Positions 6,515 to 15,602 are shown, counted from the first letter of the stretch. The stretch: DNA of 64,000 nucleotides from Actinomadura atramentaria DSM 43919 (GCF_000381885.1 NZ_KB907223.1:81227-145226); one strand, 5' to 3'. The notes: generated from the letters alone by a model not told the origin. Program-made: numbers and translations.

Positions 6515-8008
6515 GTGCCACGCCGCCACGTCCTGCCCGCCGCGGTCGCGGCCGGGCTGCTCGCCGCGCCCCTCGCCGCCGTCCCCGCGCACGCCGACGC
6601 CCCCGCCGGGGGCCGCACCGCCGAGGTCGAGTCCTACGACGGGACGAAGATCGTCACCTACTTCTTCCCGGCGCGCGGCCTCGCGGCGGGCGCGAAGGCC
6701 CCCACCGTCCTGCTCGGCCACGGCTGGGGCGGTCGCGCCGCCACCGACGTCGCCACCGGCGACCTCGCCGCGCTGACCGGCGCGGGCTACAACGTCGTGA
6801 CGTGGAACGCGCGCGGCTTCGGCTCCGGCGGCGAGGCCAACGTGGACCGCCCCGAGATCGAGGGCCGCGACGCCGTGAAGCTCATCGACTGGACGGCGAA
6901 GCAGCCCGAGGCCCAGCTCGACGGCGCGGGCGACCCGCGCCTCGGCATGGCGGGCGGCAGCTACGGCGGCGGCATCCAGCTCGTCGCGGCCGGCCTCGAC
7001 CGGCGCGTGGACGCCATCGTCCCGACGATCGCGTTCACCAACGTCCGCCGCAGCCTGTACCCCGACGACGTGTTCAAGGCGGGCTGGGGCCTGCTGCTGT
7101 GCGCGGGCGGCCTGCTCAACGGCAACAAGGTCGCCGGGCCGGTCGTGCGGGGCTGCGGGGAGGGCCTGCTGACGGGCGTCCTGTCGGACAGGACGGCCAC
7201 CTGGTTCGAGGGCGCGGGCGCGGGCGACCTCGTCAAGAAGATCAAGGCCCCGACGCTCGTCCTCCAGGGCACCGTCGACACCCTCTTCACGCTCCGCGAG
7301 GGCATCGGCTTCTACCGGCAGATCAAGGCCAACGGCACGCCGGTCAAGATGGTCTGGTTCTGCGGCGGCCACGGCGAGTGCAGCACGAAGCCCGGCCCGC
7401 AGAGCCACCTCACCGACCTCACGCTCGCCTGGTTCGACAAGTACCTGAAGAAGAAGGCCGCGACCGCCACCGGCCCCGGCTTCGAGTACGTCGACCAGGA
7501 CGGCGTGTACCGCTCCGCGCCCGCCTACCCGCCCGCCGCGACCGGCGCCCTCACCGGCAGGGGCAAGGGCTGGCTGTTCGTCAACCCGCTCGACTCGTCC
7601 GGCTCGCAGGTCGCCGCCGCGCCCGCCGGGAACGCGCTGACGATCCCGATCCCCGCGCCGAAGAAGGACGCGCAGGCGCTCGGCGTCCCGCACGTGAAGC
7701 TGTCCTACAAGGGCAACGCGGTCAACGACCACACCGCGCTGTACGCGCAGCTCGTCGACCAGGACACCGGGCTCGTCGTCGGCAACCAGGCCACGCCGCT
7801 GCCGATCGTCCTGGACGGGAAGGCGCGCACGCTCTCCCGCGACCTGGAGGCGGTCTCCTGGAAGATCGCTCCGGGCAGCCGCCTCGCCCTCCAGATCACG
7901 CCCGGGACCGCCCTGTTCACCGGGCAGAAGGCCATCGGGTGGGCCGAGGTGACCGACGCGTCGGTGACCGTCCCGACCGTCGCGCGCGGACCCGTCGCCG
8001 CGCAGTGA
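6515..8008 (+). CDS. Secreted CocE/NonD-type (S15-like) alpha/beta hydrolase
   Basis: This 497-residue exported hydrolase starts with a Sec signal peptide (MPRRH, hydrophobic core, cleavage likely after VPAHA near residue 27). The X-Pro dipeptidyl-peptidase/CocE fold is shown by the nucleophile elbow GGSYGG with Ser149, an acid in LQGTVDTLF and a histidine in CGGHGEC. A C-terminal jelly-roll-like segment follows (ALFTGQKAIGWAEVTDASV). Such enzymes hydrolyse peptides or esters outside the cell; the substrate is unknown. GGAG lies 6 nt before the GTG start. It stands alone, convergent with the tetR gene ending at 8028. Confidence 0.88.
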   Translation: MPRRHVLPAAVAAGLLAAPLAAVPAHADAPAGGRTAEVESYDGTKIVTYFFPARGLAAGAKAPTVLLGHGWGGRAATDVATGDLAALTGAGYNVVTWNARGFGSGGEANVDRPEIEGRDAVKLIDWTAKQPEAQLDGAGDPRLGMAGGSYGGGIQLVAAGLDRRVDAIVPTIAFTNVRRSLYPDDVFKAGWGLLLCAGGLLNGNKVAGPVVRGCGEGLLTGVLSDRTATWFEGAGAGDLVKKIKAPTLVLQGTVDTLFTLREGIGFYRQIKANGTPVKMVWFCGGHGECSTKPGPQSHLTDLTLAWFDKYLKKKAATATGPGFEYVDQDGVYRSAPAYPPAATGALTGRGKGWLFVNPLDSSGSQVAAAPAGNALTIPIPAPKKDAQALGVPHVKLSYKGNAVNDHTALYAQLVDQDTGLVVGNQATPLPIVLDGKARTLSRDLEAVSWKIAPGSRLALQITPGTALFTGQKAIGWAEVTDASVTVPTVARGPVAAQ

Positions 8009-8027
8009 CACCGGCGGCGCTCGGGCG

Positions 8028-8696
8028 TCAGCGGGCGCGCAGATCCGTCCGCTCGCCCGAGCGCAGCCGGTCCAGGCCGAGCCAGACGAAGTCCATCGCC
8101 ATCGCCTCGGCCTCCTCGCGCGGCGTGTCCGGATGCTCCAGCCACCACGACACCGACGACAGCATCGAGCCGTACATCAGCGGCACCAGCAGCCGCGCCC
8201 GCCGCTCGTTGACGGCCAGCGCCGCCGGGGACAGCGTCGGGTCCGCGCGGCGGCGGCGCAGCAGCAGCGCCGCGAACGCCTCCCCGAGCCGGTCCCGCAG
8301 TTCCCGCAGCTCCGGGCCGACCTCCGGCTTGTCGATGTGGCGGACGAGCAGGTTCCACGCGTCCGGCTCGTCGGTCGCGTAGTCGTACAGGACGCGGACC
8401 ATCGCCGCGATCCCCGCCGCCGAGTCCTGCTCGGCCAGCACCGCCGCGTTCAGCCGCGCGGTCAGGCCCGCGACGACCTCCGCCGACACCGCCGCGAACA
8501 GCTCGTCCTTCGCGGAGAAGTGCTGGTAGAGCAGCGCCTTGGACACCCGCGCGGCGGCCGCGACGTGCTCCATCTGCGTCTCGTGGTAGCCGCGCCGCCC
8601 GAACTCCCCGAGCGCCGCGCGCAGCAACTGCTCGCGGCGCAGGGCGTGCGGCATCCGCCGCCGCACGCCCGCGTCGTCCCCCGTCGTCCCGGCCAT
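8028..8696 (-). CDS. TetR/AcrR family transcriptional regulator
   Basis: This 222-residue protein has the TetR helix-turn-helix LLRAALGEFGRRGYHETQME, HVAAAARVSKALLYQHFSAK, and a C-terminal helical domain. Its ATG overlaps the stop of the upstream acyl-CoA dehydrogenase by one base (TGATG), so both are co-transcribed and probably translationally coupled. The perfect palindrome at 9925-9946 sits over the operon promoter and is the likely operator. That would make this protein a negative feedback regulator of the acyl-CoA dehydrogenase and of the divergent SDR gene. Confidence 0.9.
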   Translation of the reverse strand: MAGTTGDDAGVRRRMPHALRREQLLRAALGEFGRRGYHETQMEHVAAAARVSKALLYQHFSAKDELFAAVSAEVVAGLTARLNAAVLAEQDSAAGIAAMVRVLYDYATDEPDAWNLLVRHIDKPEVGPELRELRDRLGEAFAALLLRRRRADPTLSPAALAVNERRARLLVPLMYGSMLSSVSWWLEHPDTPREEAEAMAMDFVWLGLDRLRSGERTDLRAR

Positions 8697-9916
8697 CAGC
8701 CGGTGTACTTGGCCAGTTCGGCGCGCGCGACCGACCGGACGTGGACCTCGTCCGGCCCGTCGGCCAGCCGCAGCGTGCGGGCGCCCGCCCACATCGCCGC
8801 CAGCGGGAAGTCGTCGGACACCCCGCCCGCGCCGTGGATCTGGATCGCGGTGTCCAGCACCTGCAGCGCGACGCGCGGCGCGATCACCTTGATCGCCGCG
8901 ACCTCCGAGCGGGCGGCCTTCACGCCGTGGTTGTCGATGAGCCACGCGGTCTTGAGCGTCAGCAGGCGGGCCTGCTCGATCGCCATCCGCGACTCGGCGA
9001 TCTGCTGCCGGACGACGCCCTGCGCGGCGAGCGGCTTGCCGAACGCCACCCGCGCCAGCGCGCGCTCGCACATCATCTCCAGCGCCCGCTCGGCCATCCC
9101 GATCGCGCGCATGCAGTGGTGGATGCGGCCCGGCCCGAGCCGCGCCTGCGCGATGGCGAAACCGCCGCCCTCCTCGCCGATCAGGTTCTCCACCGGCACC
9201 CGGACGTCGGTGAACCGGATCTCGCAGTGGCCCTCCTGGTCCTCGTAGCCGAACACCGGGAGCGCCCGGACGATCTCCACGCCGGGCGTGTCCACCGGCA
9301 CGAGCACCATCGACTGCTGGCGGTACGGGTGGCCGTCCGGGTCCGTCTTGCCCATGACGATGAGGACCTTGCAGCGCGGGTCGGCGGTGCCGGTGATCCA
9401 CCACTTGCGCCCGTTGACGATGTAGTGGTCGCCGTCGCGGACGATGCTGGTGGAGATGTTGCGGGCGTCGGAGCTGGCCACGTCCGGCTCCGTCATCGCG
9501 AACCCGGACCGGATCTCGCCGTCCAGCAGCGGCTTCAGCCAGCGCTCCTTCTGCTCGGGCGTGCCGAACAGGTCCAGCACCTCCATGTTGCCCGTGTCGG
9601 GCGCGGAGCAGTTCAGCGCCTCCGGCGCGATGACGGGGGAGCGGCCGGTGACCTCCGCCAGCGCGGCGTAGTCGGTGACGCTCAGCCCGTGCGCCGGGTC
9701 CTCGCTGTGCGGGAGGAACAGGTTCCACAGGCCGCGCCCGCGCGCCTCGGCCTTCAGCTCCTCCACGATCGCCGGGAGTTCGTGCGGGCGTCCGGCGGCC
9801 GTCAGCTCCCGGCGCTGGGCGGCGTAGACCGGCTCGGCGGGGTAGACGTGCTCGGTCATGAAGGTCTGCAGGCGCTCCAGGTACTCCTGGGCGCGCTCGC
9901 TCGGTGCGAAGTCCAT
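8696..9916 (-). CDS. Acyl-CoA dehydrogenase, FadE2/ACAD10-11-like
   Basis: This 406-residue enzyme has acyl-CoA dehydrogenase features AMTEPDVASSDARNI (residues 138-153), the FAD-binding GRKWWITGTADPRCK, and the C-terminal QIHGAGGVSDDFPLA and RLADGPDEVH. These motifs resemble the ACAD10/11 and mycobacterial FadE2 branch rather than classic beta-oxidation enzymes; in that branch the DGPDEVH aspartate region replaces the usual YEGT glutamate. The substrate is unknown. The ATG at 9916 follows TACTAT (9928-9923) by only 6 nt, so the message is probably leaderless. It is the first gene of an operon with the downstream tetR. Confidence 0.9.
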   Translation of the reverse strand: MDFAPSERAQEYLERLQTFMTEHVYPAEPVYAAQRRELTAAGRPHELPAIVEELKAEARGRGLWNLFLPHSEDPAHGLSVTDYAALAEVTGRSPVIAPEALNCSAPDTGNMEVLDLFGTPEQKERWLKPLLDGEIRSGFAMTEPDVASSDARNISTSIVRDGDHYIVNGRKWWITGTADPRCKVLIVMGKTDPDGHPYRQQSMVLVPVDTPGVEIVRALPVFGYEDQEGHCEIRFTDVRVPVENLIGEEGGGFAIAQARLGPGRIHHCMRAIGMAERALEMMCERALARVAFGKPLAAQGVVRQQIAESRMAIEQARLLTLKTAWLIDNHGVKAARSEVAAIKVIAPRVALQVLDTAIQIHGAGGVSDDFPLAAMWAGARTLRLADGPDEVHVRSVARAELAKYTG

Positions 9917-9922
9917 GCCGGT

Positions 9923-9946
9923 ATAGTAACTGACGAGTCAGTTACT
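9923..9946. promoter_or_regulatory. Perfect 22-bp palindrome over divergent promoters
   Basis: AGTAACTGAC (9925-9934), spacer GA, then its exact reverse complement (9937-9946). It overlaps the minus-strand -10 TACTAT (9928-9923) and lies 16 bp before the ATG of the divergent SDR gene. It is the probable operator of the TetR encoded at 8028-8696. Confidence 0.75.
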
Positions 9947-9961
9947 TGTGGAGGAGGGTCC

Positions 9962-10711
9962 ATGACGGCCGGTTACGACGCGACGGACAAGGTCGCCCTG
10001 ATCACCGGAGGCGCGGGCGGCATCGGCGCCGCCGTCGCCCGCGCCCTCGCCGGTTCCGGCGCGCGGCTCGTCCTCGCGGACGTCGACGCCGAACGCGGGG
10101 CCGCCCTCGCCGCCGAACTCGACGCCGCGTTCGTCCCCTGCGACGTCCGCGAACCCGGCGACAGCGCCGCCGCCGTCGCCACCGCGCTCGACCGCTTCGG
10201 CGGGCTCGACCTCGCGTTCCTCAACGCCGGGATCGCCTCCGGGCACGGCCTCGGCGACGACTTCGACCCCGTCGCGTACCGGCGCGCGATGGGCGTCAAC
10301 CTCGACGGCGTCGTCTACGGAATCCACGCGGCCCTCCCCGCCCTGCGCGCCCGCGGCGGCGGCGACATCATCGCCACCGCGAGCATGGCCGGCCTCACGC
10401 CCGCGCCCTTCGACCCCGTCTACGGGGCCAACAAGACGGCCGTCGTCGGGCTCGTCCGCTCCCTCGGCCCGGCGTACGCGAACGAGAACATCCGCGTCAA
10501 CGCCCTCTGCCCGTCCTTCGCGGACACCGACATCCTCATCCCCCTGAAGTCCCACCTCGAAGCGACGAACTTCCCGATCCTCGACGTGAGCGACGTGGTG
10601 GACGCGTTCTTCGGCATCCTCAACACCGAGGGCACGGGGGAGGCGTGGTTCGTGGTCCCCGGCCGCGAGCCCGGCCCGTTCAAGTTCCGGGGAGTCCCCG
10701 GCCCCAGGTGA
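9962..10711 (+). CDS. Short-chain dehydrogenase/reductase (SDR)
   Basis: This 249-residue classical SDR has the Rossmann motif TGGAGGIG (near residue 16), a LADVDAERG segment whose aspartate favours NAD(H) over NADP(H), the NAG motif (LNAGIASG), a catalytic serine in TASMAG and the YxxxK pair in VYGANK. The substrate is unknown. GGAGGAGGG precedes the ATG by 3 nt. It is divergent from the FadE2-like gene and shares the palindromic operator, so it probably acts in the same catabolic route, for example oxidising a hydroxyacyl intermediate. This pathway role is inferred. Confidence 0.9.
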   Translation: MTAGYDATDKVALITGGAGGIGAAVARALAGSGARLVLADVDAERGAALAAELDAAFVPCDVREPGDSAAAVATALDRFGGLDLAFLNAGIASGHGLGDDFDPVAYRRAMGVNLDGVVYGIHAALPALRARGGGDIIATASMAGLTPAPFDPVYGANKTAVVGLVRSLGPAYANENIRVNALCPSFADTDILIPLKSHLEATNFPILDVSDVVDAFFGILNTEGTGEAWFVVPGREPGPFKFRGVPGPR

Positions 10712-10921
10712 GAACACGAGCGCCCGGCCGCTCGCCTGGCGGCTCGCGGCCGTGCGCGGAGGGCCGCGCCGCTCACGCGCTTGGTGCATCATCGGCGCTG
10801 TATGCGCCCGGCCGTGCGCGGGGAGGCCGTGCTGTGCGCGTTGGGTGGCTCACCGGTCCGCGCGAGGCGGTGATCCGACCGCGGCGGCGGGGGTGTCGGT
10901 GGGGGTTGATAGAACAGCGGG

Positions 10922-11878
10922 ATGCGTGCTGTTCAGATCACCCAGTTCGGCGGTCCGGAAGTGCTGGCCGTCACCGACCTCCCCGATCCCGTCGCTGGGG
11001 AGGGTGAGCTGCTGCTGGACGTGTCGCGGGCGGGGATCAACTACGCCGACACGCACCAGGCCGAGAACAGCTATCTGGCGAAGGCGTCGCTGCCGCTGGT
11101 GCCGGGGGCGGAGGCCGTGGGGCGCACGGCGGACGGGCGGCGGGTGGTGGCGCTGCTCGGGTCCGGGGGATACGCGGAGAAGGCCGTCGCCCCGGCCGCG
11201 ACCGCGTGGGACGTGCCGGACGGCGTGGACGACGTGTCCGCGCTCGGGCTCGTCGTGCAGGGCGCGTCGGCGTGGCTGCTGCTGCGCCGCAGCGTGCATC
11301 TCGCGCCGGGCGAGTCGGTGGTCGTCCACGCGGCGGCCGGGGGCGTCGGCACGCTCGCGGTGCAGCTCGCGAAGGCGTGGGGCGCGGGCCGCGTCATCGC
11401 GACCGCGTCGAGCCCGGAGAAGCGCGAGCTGGCGCTGGAGCTGGGCGCGGACGTCGCGATCGACCCCGCCGAACCGGACCTCAAGGCCGCGCTGGTCGAG
11501 GCCAACGAGGGCCGCCGCGTCGACACCGTCCTGGAGATGACGGGCGGCGCCGTCACCGACCAGAGCCTGCGGGCGCTCGCGCCGTTCGGGCGGCTGGCGT
11601 TCTACGGCATGGCGTCGCGGACGCCGCCGCAGCCGGTGCAGCCCGCGTCCCTGATGGCGCACTCGACGACGATTGCGGGCATGTGGCTCGCGCACGTCTT
11701 CCAGCTCCCCGGCGACGTGATGCGCACGGCCCTGGACGAGCTGTTCGGCCTGGTCCTGGACGGCAAGTTGCGCGTCATCGCGGGCGGTGAGTACGGCCTG
11801 GCCGAGGCCCGCCGCGCCCACGAGGATCTGCGCTCCCGCCGCACCCTCGGCAAGCTCGTCCTCGACCCGGCGCGCTGA
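10922..11878 (+). CDS. NADPH:quinone oxidoreductase-like MDR protein
   Basis: This 318-residue medium-chain dehydrogenase/reductase has the GroES-like N-terminus (ITQFGGPEVLAV, GINYADTHQ, LVPGAEAVG) and the nucleotide-binding motif HAAAGGVGTLAVQLAKAWG (about residues 138-156). It lacks the cysteine/histidine zinc ligands of alcohol dehydrogenases, so it belongs with the zinc-independent quinone oxidoreductases. These reduce quinones or enones in the cytosol. The 210 bp before it holds no gene. GATAGAAC lies just upstream of the ATG and could be a -10. It is convergent with the response regulator gene, 4 bp away. Confidence 0.88.
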   Translation: MRAVQITQFGGPEVLAVTDLPDPVAGEGELLLDVSRAGINYADTHQAENSYLAKASLPLVPGAEAVGRTADGRRVVALLGSGGYAEKAVAPAATAWDVPDGVDDVSALGLVVQGASAWLLLRRSVHLAPGESVVVHAAAGGVGTLAVQLAKAWGAGRVIATASSPEKRELALELGADVAIDPAEPDLKAALVEANEGRRVDTVLEMTGGAVTDQSLRALAPFGRLAFYGMASRTPPQPVQPASLMAHSTTIAGMWLAHVFQLPGDVMRTALDELFGLVLDGKLRVIAGGEYGLAEARRAHEDLRSRRTLGKLVLDPAR

Positions 11879-11882
11879 CCCG

Positions 11883-12551
11883 CTACCCGGCGAAGCCGTT
11901 CTCGTACGCGAACACGACGGCCTGCGTGCGGTCGCGCAGCGCGAGCTTGGTCAGGACGTGCCCCACGTGCGTCTTGATCGTCTGCTCCGCGAGCACCAGC
12001 TCGGCGGCGATCTCGGCGTTGGACAGCCCCCGCGCGAGGAGCCGCAGGACGTCGGTCTCGCGCGGCGTCAGCGCGGCCGTCGCCGCGGGACTCGGCCGCT
12101 GGTGGCGGCGGCGCCGCGCGAAGTCCCCGATGAGCCGCCGCGTGATGGACGGGGCGAGCAGCGCGTCCCCGGCGGCGACGATCCGCACCCCGCGGATCAG
12201 GTCGGCGGCGGACGCGTCCTTCAGCAGGAACCCGCTGGCCCCGGCCGCCAGCGCCTCGTAGACGTACTCGTCCAGGTCGAACGTCGTCAGCACGAGCACC
12301 TTGGGCCGGGCGTCGGCGGCGTCCGCCGGGGTGTCGCGGTGCAGCTCGGCCGTGGCGGCGAGCCCGTCCATCTCGGGCATCCGGATGTCCATCACGACGA
12401 CGTCCGGGTCGAGGCGGCGCGCCAGCTCCACGGCCTCCCGCCCGTCCCCGGCCTGCCCGACCACCTCGATCTCCGCGTCCGAGGACAGCAGCGCGGCCAG
12501 CCCGTCCCGGATCATTTCCTGGTCGTCGGCGATGAGCACCCGAATCGTCAC
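11883..12551 (-). CDS. NarL/FixJ-type response regulator
   Basis: This 222-residue protein has a receiver domain (VLIADDQEMIR; phospho-acceptor Asp55 in VVVMDIRMPEMDG; LLKDASAADL) and a C-terminal LuxR helix-turn-helix (LTPRETDVLRLLARGLSNAE, TIKTHVGHVLTKL). The start is a GTG 9 nt after the stop of the upstream sensor kinase, so the two form one operon and presumably one phosphorelay. Target genes are not evident; neighbouring transporters and dehydrogenases are candidates only by proximity. Confidence 0.93.
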   Translation of the reverse strand: MTIRVLIADDQEMIRDGLAALLSSDAEIEVVGQAGDGREAVELARRLDPDVVVMDIRMPEMDGLAATAELHRDTPADAADARPKVLVLTTFDLDEYVYEALAAGASGFLLKDASAADLIRGVRIVAAGDALLAPSITRRLIGDFARRRRHQRPSPAATAALTPRETDVLRLLARGLSNAEIAAELVLAEQTIKTHVGHVLTKLALRDRTQAVVFAYENGFAG

Positions 12552-12560
12552 GGATGAACC

Positions 12561-13832
12561 CTAGCCGCCTCCGTACGGCAGGACGGCCGTGACGGACCAG
12601 CCGCCGGTCTCGGCGGGCCCGGCGGCGAACGTCCCGCCGAGCATCGCGACGCGCTCGCGCATCCCGACGAGCCCGTGCCCGCCGCCCGCGCGCGACGACG
12701 GCGCGGGCCCGGCCGCCCCCTCGTCGCGGACCGCGACGGTCAGCGCGTCGCGCCCGTACCGCAGCTCGGCGGAGGCCCGCCCGCCCGGCGCGTACCGGGC
12801 GGCGTTGCTCAGCGACTCCTGCACGATCCGGTACGCCGACAGGTCCACGCCCGCGTCGAGCGGCCGCGGCACCCCGGTGACCGACACCGCGACGGTCAGC
12901 CCGGCGCGGCGCGCGGCGGCGGCGAGGTCGTCCAGCCGGGCGAGGCCGGGCTGCGGGGACCGCTCGGCGTCCTCGTCCTCGGCGCGCAGCAGCCCGACGA
13001 CGCGCCGCGTCTCGGTCAGCGCCTCGCGGGCGGCGTCGCGGACGATCCCGAACGTCCGCCGCGCTTCCTCCGGCAGCCCGTCGATCTTGTACGGGGCGGC
13101 CTCGGCCTGCATCGCGATGACCGACATGTGGTGCGCGACGACGTCGTGCAGCTCCCGCGCGATGCGGGCGCGCTCCTCCAGCACGGCGCGCCGTGCGAGG
13201 TCGGCGCGGTGGACCTCGGCCTGCCGGGCCAGTTCGCGCTCCGCGGACGTCCGCCCGCCGACCGCGTCGCCGAACACCAGGACGGCCGTGACGAGCAGCG
13301 ACAGCAGCACCGCGAACCAGCCGGGCATCCCGAGCAGCGACGTCGGGACGATGACGCCCCCGATGGTCAGCGCGCCGACGCCGATCAGCGTCTCCCGCCG
13401 CGACTCGCGCGCGGCGGACACCGCGACGAAGTACAGCAGCAGCAGGAACGCGATCCCGCCCGGCACCGGCCACGGCCAGAAGTAGCGCCCGTGCAGCAGG
13501 ACGCCGCCCGCGAGGAACCCGGCGGCGCTCACCCGCCACGCGGGCAGCGGCCGGAACGGCGCGAACGCCAGCGGGAGGACCTGCGCGATGCCGAGCAGCC
13601 ACGCGAGCGTCGCGGCGGGCGGCGGGTGGAAGACCTGGAGCGGGATCGCGATGGTCCCGCCGGTGCAGCCGAGCGCGACGAGCCCGACGAGGACCGCCGC
13701 CGGGACGCGCAGGAACCGCGCGGCGGGCAGGCCCGCGCCGGGCGGGTCGCCGCCCGCCGCCCGCGGGGACAGGGCCGCCCGGACGCCGCGCCGCAGGCGG
13801 GCGGGGGACAGGGCGGTAGGGGAGTCGCTCAT
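12561..13832 (-). CDS. Membrane sensor histidine kinase (HisKA_3 type)
   Basis: This 423-residue kinase has five or six hydrophobic segments between residues 45 and 190, with no large extracellular domain. A HisKA_3 dimerisation domain follows (ARIARELHDVVAHHMSVIAM; phospho-acceptor His229), then a short HATPase_c domain with NAARYAP and GHGLVGMRERVAMLGG. It belongs to the DesK/NarX-like group common in actinomycetes, which sense membrane or envelope cues. I chose the ATG at 13832 (MSDSPTALSP) because upstream in-frame sequence is low-complexity and lacks a ribosome-binding site. It is the partner of the adjacent response regulator. Confidence 0.9.
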   Translation of the reverse strand: MSDSPTALSPARLRRGVRAALSPRAAGGDPPGAGLPAARFLRVPAAVLVGLVALGCTGGTIAIPLQVFHPPPAATLAWLLGIAQVLPLAFAPFRPLPAWRVSAAGFLAGGVLLHGRYFWPWPVPGGIAFLLLLYFVAVSAARESRRETLIGVGALTIGGVIVPTSLLGMPGWFAVLLSLLVTAVLVFGDAVGGRTSAERELARQAEVHRADLARRAVLEERARIARELHDVVAHHMSVIAMQAEAAPYKIDGLPEEARRTFGIVRDAAREALTETRRVVGLLRAEDEDAERSPQPGLARLDDLAAAARRAGLTVAVSVTGVPRPLDAGVDLSAYRIVQESLSNAARYAPGGRASAELRYGRDALTVAVRDEGAAGPAPSSRAGGGHGLVGMRERVAMLGGTFAAGPAETGGWSVTAVLPYGGG

Positions 13833-14016
13833 CGCGGCGAGCTTAGGCGGTCGCCCGCGGCGGGCGCGTGCCCCTCCGGAGGGAGATCGAGGCCCCGTCT
13901 TGAGTAGCAGCTCGGCTTTGCGCCCGAACCGCGCCGAAGGGACGACCACCGACCACGCTGACCTGCGAAGACGCCGCCCGCCGCATAACGCACGCCACAG
14001 CGGGAAGATCGCCCGT
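13833..14016. other. Divergent promoter region
   Basis: This 184-bp region separates the two-component operon (minus) from the sugar porter gene (plus). No clear promoter pair, hairpin or operator was recognised. Confidence 0.4.
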
Positions 14017-15522
14017 ATGGTGACAGACGGCGACGACGGCGGCACGCGGCCGGACGGAGCGGGCGGCGACGCCCCCGCCCACCCGACCGGGACGGCGATC
14101 CTGCTGGCGGGCGCGGCCGCGCTCGGCGGCTTCCTGTTCGGCTACGACTCCTCGGTCATCAACGGGGCCGTGGACGCGATCAAGGGCCAGTACCACCTCG
14201 GCTCGGTCGTCACCGGCTTCGTCGTCGCCGCCGCGCTGCTCGGCTGCGCCGTCGGCGCGTGGTTCGCCGGGCCGATCTCCGACCGCATCGGACGGGTGCG
14301 CGTCATGCTCATCGCGTCCGCGCTGTTCGTCATCAGCTCGGCCGGGTCGGCGCTGGCGTTCAGCGCCGTCGACCTGACGGTCTGGCGCATCCTCGGCGGC
14401 CTCGCGATCGGCGCGGCGTCGGTGATCGCGCCCGCCTACATCGCCGAGATCGCCCCCGCCCGGCTGCGCGGGCGCCTCGGCTCGCTCCAGCAGATGGCGA
14501 TCGTCCTCGGGATCTTCGCCGCGCTCGTCGTGGACTACATCATCGCCCAGGTCTCCGACGGCGGCGCGGCCGGGCACTTCCCGTGGGGCGGGACGGCCTG
14601 GCGCTGGATGTTCGTCAGCGCCGCCGTCCCCGCCGCGATCTACGGCGCCATCGCGCTGGTGATCCCCGAATCGCCGCGCTACCTCGTCAAGAAGGGCCGG
14701 ACCGCGCAGGCGCGCGGCGTCCTGTCCCGGCTGATGGACGGCCGCGAGATCGGCGCGAAGATCGACGAGATCCACGACTCGATCGCCAGCGACCGGCCGG
14801 TCCGCCTGCACGACCTGCGCGGCCCCCGGTTCGGGCTGCTGCCGATCGTGTGGGTCGGCCTGCTGCTGTCGGCGTTCCAGCAGCTCGTCGGCATCAACGT
14901 GATCTTCTACTACTCCTCGACGCTGTGGCAGGCGGTGGGCTTCAGCGAGAACGACGCGATGCTCACCTCGGTGATCAACTCGATCGTCAACGTCGTCGGG
15001 ACGGTCGTGGCGATCCTGCTCATCGACCGCATCGGCCGCCGCCCGCTGCTGCTCATGGGCGCGGCGGGCATGGTCGTCACGCTCGGCGTCCTGACCGCGT
15101 GCTTCTCCACCGCGACCGTCGTGGACGGCAAGCCCGCGCTGGAGGGCGCGGCCGGGCCGGTCGCGCTCGTCGCGGCGAACCTGTACGTCTTCTCCTTCGC
15201 GGCGACGTGGGGGCCGGTCGTCTGGGTGATGCTCGGGGAGATGTTCAACAACTTCATCCGGGCGTCGGCGCTGGCGGTGTCCGCCGCCGTGCAGTGGATC
15301 GCCAACTGGGTGATCACGACCTCGTTCCCCGGCCTGTCGGGCGTCTCGCTGAGCCTCGCCTACGGCGTCTACACCGCGTTCTCCGTGCTCGCGCTGATCT
15401 TCGTGTTCCGGGCCGTGCCGGAGACGCGCGGCATGGAGCTGGAGGACATGGACGAGCTGGCCGACCCGCACCACCACGTCCACGGCGGCGAGAAGCACCA
15501 TCCGCACGGCCGCGCGACCTGA
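14017..15522 (+). CDS. MFS sugar porter
   Basis: This 501-residue protein has twelve predicted membrane segments and the sugar porter signatures GGFLFGYDSS, DRIGRVRVM, PESPRYLVKKGR, the helix-7 segment QQLVGINVIFYYS, DRIGRRPLL and PETRGMELE. It should import a hexose, pentose or polyol with protons; the QQLVGIN helix resembles XylE/GLUT-type binding residues. The C-terminal tail is histidine-rich (HHHVHGGEKHHPHG), which is unusual and could bind metal. The ATG start at 14017 lacks a strong ribosome-binding site. No sugar catabolic genes adjoin it. Confidence 0.92.
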   Translation: MVTDGDDGGTRPDGAGGDAPAHPTGTAILLAGAAALGGFLFGYDSSVINGAVDAIKGQYHLGSVVTGFVVAAALLGCAVGAWFAGPISDRIGRVRVMLIASALFVISSAGSALAFSAVDLTVWRILGGLAIGAASVIAPAYIAEIAPARLRGRLGSLQQMAIVLGIFAALVVDYIIAQVSDGGAAGHFPWGGTAWRWMFVSAAVPAAIYGAIALVIPESPRYLVKKGRTAQARGVLSRLMDGREIGAKIDEIHDSIASDRPVRLHDLRGPRFGLLPIVWVGLLLSAFQQLVGINVIFYYSSTLWQAVGFSENDAMLTSVINSIVNVVGTVVAILLIDRIGRRPLLLMGAAGMVVTLGVLTACFSTATVVDGKPALEGAAGPVALVAANLYVFSFAATWGPVVWVMLGEMFNNFIRASALAVSAAVQWIANWVITTSFPGLSGVSLSLAYGVYTAFSVLALIFVFRAVPETRGMELEDMDELADPHHHVHGGEKHHPHGRAT

Positions 15523-15524
15523 GT

Positions 15525-15530
15525 TACGAT
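15525..15530 (+). promoter_or_regulatory. -10 element of the thrS leader
   Basis: TACGAT is a typical actinomycete -10 and ends 6 nt before the leader peptide ATG (15537), placing the transcription start on or beside that ATG. The -35 region is weak. Confidence 0.55.
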
Positions 15531-15536
15531 GGCGGC

Positions 15537-15602
15537 ATGATGCGCGCCGCGTTCGAGACGACGACGCCGGGTCCGTCCCGGCGCATCGGCCGCATGTCCT
15601 AG
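15537..15602 (+). CDS. Candidate threonine leader peptide of thrS
   Basis: The frame reads ATG ATG ... TAG and encodes MMRAAFETTTPGPSRRIGRMS (21 codons, then stop), with three consecutive threonine codons ACG-ACG-ACG at 15558-15566. It starts at or next to the predicted transcription start, so it is probably leaderless. A small hairpin (15565-15583) follows the Thr codons directly, and a strong terminator-like hairpin (15616-15643) comes before thrS. This is the arrangement of ribosome-mediated attenuation, in which stalling at Thr codons when charged tRNA-Thr is scarce would change the downstream fold. No experimental support is known to me. Confidence 0.55.
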   Translation: MMRAAFETTTPGPSRRIGRMS

